Translations under genes and position numbers: made by a program
The notes under the pieces: generated by a model
Databases searched by the model: none
The model's input: only the letters and a program-made list of their open reading frames with translations
What the model was told of the DNA's origin: nothing
Source of the DNA: Streptomyces sp. MBT53
Lineage (GTDB): Bacteria; Actinomycetota; Actinomycetes; Streptomycetales; Streptomycetaceae
Reading direction: 5' to 3'
DNA length: 35,476 nucleotides
Assembly: GCF_016654115.1 (NCBI RefSeq)
Contig: NZ_JAEQAZ010000088.1
Location: 1 to 35,476 of the forward strand
Shown: positions 30,303 to 35,476 of the stretch, piece by piece
How the letters are laid out: each line of letters starts with the position of its first letter
How positions within the stretch are numbered: position 1 is the stretch's first letter

Positions 30303-32867
30303 ATGCCTCGAACAGCCCGCAGACCCCGCTCCGTCCGCGCCCTCATGGGTGCGACGGTGGTGACCGCCGCCCTCCTGGGCACCGCGCTCGCCGTCCCCGC
30401 CGCGCAGGCGGCCACCCCGCAGCTGACCGTCGACCTCGGCACCACCACCGGCGCGGTCATGCACGGAGCCAACGGCGCCCTGTACGGCCTCAGCGACGAC
30501 GGCGTGCCCGGCGACAACATCGTCACGCCCCTGCACATGACGTCCATCGCGCAGAAGGCACCCGACGGCGCCCAGCACCCCAACGGTGACGCGCTGGTCG
30601 TCCAGCCGGAGTTCGCCCGCGGTGGCGGCGGCGACAACCTCATCTACATGCAGGACATCTACGCCTCGTGGCCGTACGAGAACCTCGGCCTGAGCGACTA
30701 CCTGTCCAAGGTCACCACGATGGTCACCAAGGTCGCGGCCCGCTCCGACGCGAGCACCTTCGTGTGGGTGCCGTTCAACGAACCGGACGGCAACTGGTAC
30801 ACCGGGCTGGGCAGTTCGACCACGTCGACGTACAACAGCGCGCTCGCGAGCTTCGAGAGCGACTGGACGACGGTCTACAACAAGATCCGCTCGATCATCC
30901 CGAACGCGCGCATCGCCGGCCCGAACGAGACGCACTACGACGCCCGTCTGATGGGCGACTTCTATCCGTGGGCCAAGGCCAACAACGTCCTTCCGGACAT
31001 GACCACTTGGCACGAGCTGGACCCCACCTCCCTCTCCAACTTCGAGGGCAACCTCGCCGCCTACCGCACCATCGAGACCAACGCCGGCATCAGCCCGCGC
31101 CCGGTCAACATCAATGAGTACGGCGACCGCCGCGACCTCTCGGTGCCGGGCCAGATGGTCCAGTGGATGTCGATGTTCGAGCGGAACAAGGTCTACGCCG
31201 ACCAGGCGTACTGGGACATCGCGGGGAACCTGGACGGCAACGTCAGCCAGACCAACATCCCCAACGGCGACTGGTGGCTGCTGCGTTGGTACGCGGGCCT
31301 GACCGGCCAGACCACCAAGGTCACCCCGCCGCAGGCCAACGTCATCGACACGCTCCAGGGCATCGCGTCCCTCGACACCGGCCGCAAGCAGGCCCAGGTC
31401 CTCCTCGGCGGCGGCACCTCCGGCTCGGCGAACACGGTCGTCCAGCACATACCGTCGTCGTTCGGCAGCACCGTCAACGTCTCGGTGGAGCGCACCGCTT
31501 GGAGCGGCTACGAGGGCGCCGGCCCCGCGCCCACAGTGCTCGCCCGCAGCACGTACACGGTCGCCTCGGACGGCAGCATCACCGTCCCGCTGACCAACCT
31601 CGACCCGATGTCGGCCTACCGGATCGTCATCAACCCGGCCGGCACCGGCACGCCCACCGCCGCGAGCACCCCGTGGTCGGCGTCGTACGAGGCCGAGAAC
31701 GCGACGATCACCGACGGCACCGTCTACACCCAGGGCAGCGTCACCAACGCCTACGGGTACGCCACTTCGGGCACCAAGGACGTCGGCAGCCTCAACCAGT
31801 CGGACAGCAAGGTCGCCTTCACCGTCACCGCCCCGACCACGGGCACGTACAACCTGAACGTCTTCTACGGCAACCAGTCCGGCGGCCCGGCGACCCAGAC
31901 CCTCACGGTGGACGGCGGCTCGTCCCAGACGGTCACCTACTCACCGACGCTGAACTGGACCTACCGCTCGACCGCCAGTGCCTCCGTGTCCCTGACGGCG
32001 GGCACGCACACGATCACCCTGGCCAAGGGCACCAACGAGGTCACGCTCGACAAGATCGACCTCACCGCGGCCTCCACCGCCGACACTTCGTACCCGGCCA
32101 CGTACGCGGACATCACCGGTTCGCCGACCTACACCTACACGGCCTCCGGTACGACGGGAGCGGGCGCCCTGGCGCTGACCTCGGGCACCTCGGCCGCCTT
32201 CGACGTCTACGCGCCGACCGACGGCTACTACACCGTCCACACCGACTACTCCTCCAACGGCTCCGGCACCCTCACCCTGGACGGCGCGACCGCCGTGACG
32301 CTGGCCTCCACCAGCGGCACGCTCACGGACAAGAGCTCACGGCTGTACCTGTCGGCGGGCAACAACCGCATCACGGCGGCCACTTCGGGCTCGACCACAC
32401 TGACCGTGCGCGACCTGCGCGTGTCCGCGAGCGCCGACACCACGGGCGTCACCGCCTACGAGGCCGAGAGCGCGACCCTCGCGGGAACCGCAGTCGCCAC
32501 CTCGGACAGCTGGGCCTCCGGCGGCAAGTACGTCGGCTACATCGGCAACGCGGCGGCCAACACCCTCACCTTCCAGGTGAGCGCCGCCAGTGCCGGGCGG
32601 TACGTCATGAACGTCCGCTACGCCAACGACCAGGTCTCCGGCTCCGGGAACTACAACACCAACGTCGTCTCCCGGGCGGCCCAGATCTCCGTCAACGGCG
32701 GCACCGCGCAGACCGTCATGTTCCGCAACAACTACAGCTGGTCCACCTACTGGGACCTCCCCGTCCCGGTCACCCTGACCGCCGGCACCAACACCATCAG
32801 CTTCGCCAACGCGAGCGCCTACGCACCCAACATCGACCGCATCACCGTCGCACCGGTCTCCGGCTGA
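30303..32867 (+). CDS. large secreted glycoside hydrolase (clan GH-A type) with beta-sandwich/CBM35-like modules
   Basis: An 854-residue exported protein. A signal peptide (1-37, cleavage near AQAA) precedes a TIM-barrel-like catalytic region (about 40-345). NEP at 159-161 (FVWVPFNEPDGNWY) gives a likely acid/base Glu160, and NEYG at 271-274 gives a likely nucleophile Glu272; this pair, 112 residues apart, is the clan GH-A pattern, closest in feel to GH39-like enzymes. A beta domain (about 345-450) follows. Then come three modules: a CBM35/CBM6-like domain (about 460-590, SYEAENATI...), an unrecognised beta module (about 595-710) and another CBM35-like domain (about 717-854, AYEAESATLAGTA). 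The exact family and substrate are not established. Its place between a sugar importer and araB/araA suggests an arabinose-containing plant polysaccharide. Confidence 0.8.
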   Translation: MPRTARRPRSVRALMGATVVTAALLGTALAVPAAQAATPQLTVDLGTTTGAVMHGANGALYGLSDDGVPGDNIVTPLHMTSIAQKAPDGAQHPNGDALVVQPEFARGGGGDNLIYMQDIYASWPYENLGLSDYLSKVTTMVTKVAARSDASTFVWVPFNEPDGNWYTGLGSSTTSTYNSALASFESDWTTVYNKIRSIIPNARIAGPNETHYDARLMGDFYPWAKANNVLPDMTTWHELDPTSLSNFEGNLAAYRTIETNAGISPRPVNINEYGDRRDLSVPGQMVQWMSMFERNKVYADQAYWDIAGNLDGNVSQTNIPNGDWWLLRWYAGLTGQTTKVTPPQANVIDTLQGIASLDTGRKQAQVLLGGGTSGSANTVVQHIPSSFGSTVNVSVERTAWSGYEGAGPAPTVLARSTYTVASDGSITVPLTNLDPMSAYRIVINPAGTGTPTAASTPWSASYEAENATITDGTVYTQGSVTNAYGYATSGTKDVGSLNQSDSKVAFTVTAPTTGTYNLNVFYGNQSGGPATQTLTVDGGSSQTVTYSPTLNWTYRSTASASVSLTAGTHTITLAKGTNEVTLDKIDLTAASTADTSYPATYADITGSPTYTYTASGTTGAGALALTSGTSAAFDVYAPTDGYYTVHTDYSSNGSGTLTLDGATAVTLASTSGTLTDKSSRLYLSAGNNRITAATSGSTTLTVRDLRVSASADTTGVTAYEAESATLAGTAVATSDSWASGGKYVGYIGNAAANTLTFQVSAASAGRYVMNVRYANDQVSGSGNYNTNVVSRAAQISVNGGTAQTVMFRNNYSWSTYWDLPVPVTLTAGTNTISFANASAYAPNIDRITVAPVSG

Positions 32868-32881
32868 CAACCAACTCCGGT

Positions 32882-32910
32882 CGGGGCCCGGGCACTTGCG
32901 CCGGGCCCCG
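32882..32910 (+). terminator. GC-rich hairpin between hydrolase and araB
   Basis: CGGGGCCCGG (32882-32891) and CCGGGCCCCG (32901-32910) form a perfect 10-bp stem with a 9-base loop, 14 bases after the hydrolase stop. It would end or attenuate transcription from the transporter promoter before araB. The 88 bases between it and araB show no convincing promoter. Confidence 0.7.
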
Positions 32911-32997
32911 TCCGGGGGTCCCATCCCGAGATCTCCTCTCGACCTCATTCGCCACATCGAACAACGACTGAAATACCGAACAGAAGGGCGGCGGACG

Positions 32998-34677
32998 GTG
33001 ACCATCGAGCACCTCGATCACACCCATCCCGACACCTACGTCATCGGAGTCGACTACGGCACGTTGTCGGGGCGTGCTGTGGTGGTCCGGGTCGCGGACG
33101 GCGCGGAACTGGCCGTCGCCGAGCACCCGTACACCCACGCCGTCCTCGACGGCCGGCTCCCCGACGGCACCCCGCTGCCGCCGGACTGGGCGCTGCAGGT
33201 CCCCGCCGACTACATCGACGTGCTGCGCATGGCCGTCCCCGAGGCGCTGGCCCGTTCCGGCGTACGTCCGGAGCAGGTCGTGGGTATCGGGACGGACTTC
33301 ACCGCGTGTACGGTCCTGCCGGTCCTCGCCGACGGCACGCCGCTGTGCGAACTCCCGGAGTTCGCGGGCCGTCCGCACGCCTACGTCAAACTGTGGCGCC
33401 ACCACGCCGCGCAGGCCCAGGCCGACCGGATCACCGCACTGGCCGAGGCCCGCAAGGAGCCCTGGCTGAAGCGGTACGGCGGGAAGATCTCCTCGGAGTG
33501 GGAGTTCGCCAAGGCCCTCCAGTTGCTCGAGGAGGACCCGGAACTCTACGAGCTGACCGAGCGGTGGGTCGAGGCCGCCGACTGGATCGTGTGGCGGCTG
33601 TCGGGCACGTATGTCCGCAACGCGTGCACCGCCGGCTACAAAGGCCAGCTCCAGGACGGCAGTTACCCCTCCAGCGACTATCTGGCCGCGCTCAACCCCG
33701 ACTTCGCGGGCTTCGTCATCGACAAGCTGGACCAGCCCATCGGCCAGCTCGGCGACCGGGCGGGCGGGCTGACGGCCGAGGCGGCGGCCTGGACGGGCCT
33801 GCCCGAGGGCATCGCGGTGTGCGTCGGGAACGTCGACGCCCATGTGACCGCGCCCGCGGCCACCGCCGTGGAGCCGGGCCGGATGGTCGCCATCATGGGC
33901 ACCTCCACCTGCCACGTCATGAGCAGCGACCGGTGGGCCGAAGTACCGGGCATGTGCGGGGTCGTCCACGGCGGCATCCTGCCGGGGCTGTGGGGCTATG
34001 AGGCCGGGCAGAGCGGGGTGGGGGACATCTTCGGCTGGTTCGTGCGCACCGCCTTCCCCGCCCCGTACGCGGAACAGGCCGCCGCGCTGGGCCGCGACCC
34101 GCACGAGCACCTCACCGCGCTGGCCGCACAGCAGCGGGTGGGCGAGCACGGGCTGATCGCCCTGGACTGGCACAGCGGCAACCGCAGCGTCCTCGTCGAC
34201 CACGACCTGAGCGGCGTCGTGGTCGGGCTGACGCTGTCCACCCGGCCCGAGGACGTCTACCGGGCCCTGCTGGAGGCCACCGCCTTCGGCACCCGCACCA
34301 TCATCGAAGCCTTCGAGACTGCCGGGGTGCCGGTGGGTGAACTGATCGTCGCGGGCGGCCTGATGAAGAACCCGCTGCTGATGCAGATCTACGCCGACGT
34401 CACCCGCCTGCCCCTCGGCGTCATCGACTCGGCACAGGGCCCCGCGCTCGGTGCGGCGATGCACGCGGCGGTCGCGGCCGGCGCCCACACCGACATCCGG
34501 GCCGCCGCCCACGCCATGGGGCAGGCCCGCCCCGCCGTCTACGAGCCGGACCCCGAGCGGGCCGCGGCCTACGACCGGCTGTATGCCGAATACCGCCTCC
34601 TGCACGACTACTTCGGCCGCGGCACCAACAAGGTCATGCACCGACTGCGCCGCCTGCGCACCGAGGCCTCCGCCTGA
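32998..34677 (+). CDS. araB: L-ribulokinase
   Basis: A 559-residue FGGY kinase that phosphorylates L-ribulose to L-ribulose 5-phosphate in arabinose catabolism. Motifs: phosphate loop YVIGVDYGTLSGRAVVV, the AraB-typical GIGTDFTACTVLPV and KLWRHHAAQAQADRI, EAADWIVWRLSGTYVRNACTAGYKGQ, GNVDAHVTAPAATAVEPG, MGTSTCHVM, YEAGQSGVGDIFGWF and the ATP-site GGLMKNPLLMQIYADV. GTG 32998 is chosen because AAGGG is 9 bases upstream; the extra 34 residues of the longer frame are not family-like. It is followed 61 bases later by araA. The third pathway gene (L-ribulose-5-phosphate 4-epimerase) is not in the window and is probably just beyond it. Confidence 0.97.
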   Translation: MTIEHLDHTHPDTYVIGVDYGTLSGRAVVVRVADGAELAVAEHPYTHAVLDGRLPDGTPLPPDWALQVPADYIDVLRMAVPEALARSGVRPEQVVGIGTDFTACTVLPVLADGTPLCELPEFAGRPHAYVKLWRHHAAQAQADRITALAEARKEPWLKRYGGKISSEWEFAKALQLLEEDPELYELTERWVEAADWIVWRLSGTYVRNACTAGYKGQLQDGSYPSSDYLAALNPDFAGFVIDKLDQPIGQLGDRAGGLTAEAAAWTGLPEGIAVCVGNVDAHVTAPAATAVEPGRMVAIMGTSTCHVMSSDRWAEVPGMCGVVHGGILPGLWGYEAGQSGVGDIFGWFVRTAFPAPYAEQAAALGRDPHEHLTALAAQQRVGEHGLIALDWHSGNRSVLVDHDLSGVVVGLTLSTRPEDVYRALLEATAFGTRTIIEAFETAGVPVGELIVAGGLMKNPLLMQIYADVTRLPLGVIDSAQGPALGAAMHAAVAAGAHTDIRAAAHAMGQARPAVYEPDPERAAAYDRLYAEYRLLHDYFGRGTNKVMHRLRRLRTEASA

Positions 34678-34738
34678 ACACCACGCCTCGCCACGCCACG
34701 CCTCGCGCGGTGGTCAACTCCCTTTGAAAGGAACCCTC

Positions 34739-35476
34739 ATGGACACCACAGCCTCTCCCTATCCGGACCAGGAGGTCTGGTTTCTCACCGGCAGCCAGGG
34801 CCTGTACGGCGACGACATCCTGCACCAGGTCGCCGAGCAGTCCCGCAGCATCGCCGAGATCCTCTCCGGCCCCGGGAAGATCCCGGTCCGCATCGTGTGG
34901 AAGCCGGTCCTCACCGACGCCGACGCGATCCGCCGCCTGTGCCAGGAAGCCAGCAGCTCCGACACCTGCGTGGGCGTCATCGTGTGGATGCACACCTTCT
35001 CCCCGGCCAAGATGTGGATCGCCGGACTCTCCGCCCTCGACCGGCCGCTGCTGCACCTGCACACCCAGTACAACCTGTCCCTGCCCTGGCCCAGCATCGA
35101 CATGGACTTCATGAACCTCAACCAAGCCGCCCACGGCGACCGCGAGTTCGCCCACATCGAGTCCCGCCTCAACATCGACCGCAAGATCGTCGCCGGCCAC
35201 GCCACCGACCCCCGGGTCGTCCACCGCGTCGCGGCCTGGGCACGGGCCGCCGTGGGCCGCCACGCCTCGCGCACCCTGCGGCTGGCCCGCTTCGGCGACA
35301 ACATGCGCGACGTCGCCGTCACCGAGGGCGACAAGGTCGAAGCCCAACTGCGGTTCGGCTACTCGGTCAACACCTACGCCGTCAACGACCTGGTGGCGGT
35401 CGTGGATCAGGTCGAGGACAAGGAGGCGGCCCAACTCGCCGCCGAGTACGCCGAGTTGTACGACGTCGTGCCGGCC
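34739..35476 (+). CDS. araA: L-arabinose isomerase, N-terminal half (runs off window)
   Basis: The first 246 codons of an enzyme of about 500 residues that converts L-arabinose to L-ribulose. The frame is open to the window end. The N-terminus EVWFLTGSQGLYGDDILHQV is diagnostic, followed by CVGVIVWMHTFSPAKMWIAGL, PLLHLHTQYNLSLPWPSIDMDFMNLNQAAHGDREF, RKIVAGH and LRLARFGDNMRDVAVTEGDKVEAQLRFGYSVNTY, all AraA blocks with substrate-pocket residues. GAAAGGA is 6 bases before ATG 34739. The short gap after araB contains CCACGCCTCG twice (34681-34690, 34696-34705). The metal-binding histidines of the second half lie outside the window. Confidence 0.96.
   Translation, partial: MDTTASPYPDQEVWFLTGSQGLYGDDILHQVAEQSRSIAEILSGPGKIPVRIVWKPVLTDADAIRRLCQEASSSDTCVGVIVWMHTFSPAKMWIAGLSALDRPLLHLHTQYNLSLPWPSIDMDFMNLNQAAHGDREFAHIESRLNIDRKIVAGHATDPRVVHRVAAWARAAVGRHASRTLRLARFGDNMRDVAVTEGDKVEAQLRFGYSVNTYAVNDLVAVVDQVEDKEAAQLAAEYAELYDVVPA

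Noticed and set aside
32896..32997. 34-residue N-terminal extension of L-ribulokinase
   Set aside because: It is Arg-rich, unlike AraB proteins, and GTG 32998 has its own ribosome site.

Overview
The window reads as Streptomyces chromosome (very high G+C, strong GC bias at third codon positions, GTG/TTG starts, GGAGG-type ribosome sites). Family markers agree: a conservon-type sensor kinase, a 388-residue XylA with every metal ligand at the standard Streptomyces number, sugar ABC importers without their own ATPase, and a rifamycin monooxygenase behind a rifamycin-associated element. All identifications come from reading motifs and from family knowledge; no database search was run.

Layout. 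1-5,000: a CvnA-like sensor kinase whose stop overlaps the start of the next conservon gene (cut by the window edge), an MHYT membrane protein, a SAM methyltransferase and two small actinobacterial proteins of unknown role. 5,600-7,100: a strong terminator, a 60-residue membrane peptide and a fatty-acid desaturase. 7,100-10,850: a regulatory intergenic region carrying a rifamycin-associated element (RAE) in front of a Rox-like flavin monooxygenase, then a secreted phytase-like/esterase-like protein and a proline-rich membrane protein. 11,000-15,100: the xylose module, xylA diverging from xylB plus a ROK regulator, with two candidate operators between them. 15,260-18,400: an APC permease broken by one frameshift, translationally coupled to an acetamidase/formamidase, then a Tat-exported peptidoglycan amidase. 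18,350-18,660: tandem repeats and 22-bp-spaced iterons. 18,670-21,640: a GAF-domain regulator, an ExaC-type aldehyde dehydrogenase and a very clear terminator.

21,640-23,530 is a scar without intact genes: an IS1182-family transposase remnant with several frame changes and an internal deletion, butted against a fragment of an MFS transporter on the other strand. From 23,529 to the right edge lies an arabinoside-utilisation locus: a GH36 enzyme, a LacI-family regulator with two palindromic operators and a probably leaderless start, a solute-binding lipoprotein and two permeases, a large secreted clan GH-A type hydrolase with beta-sandwich modules, L-ribulokinase (araB) and the first 246 codons of L-arabinose isomerase (araA). 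Read together: the secreted hydrolase releases arabinosyl sugars, the ABC system (probably driven by the shared ATPase MsiK) imports them, the cytoplasmic GH36 enzyme trims oligosaccharides, and AraA/AraB feed L-arabinose towards the pentose phosphate pathway, parallel to the xylose module 20 kb away.

The strongest special signals are the RAE with its neighbouring inverted repeat, the GH36 enzyme whose usual DD galactose clamp reads DA in an arabinose locus, and the unusual secreted hydrolase of that locus.
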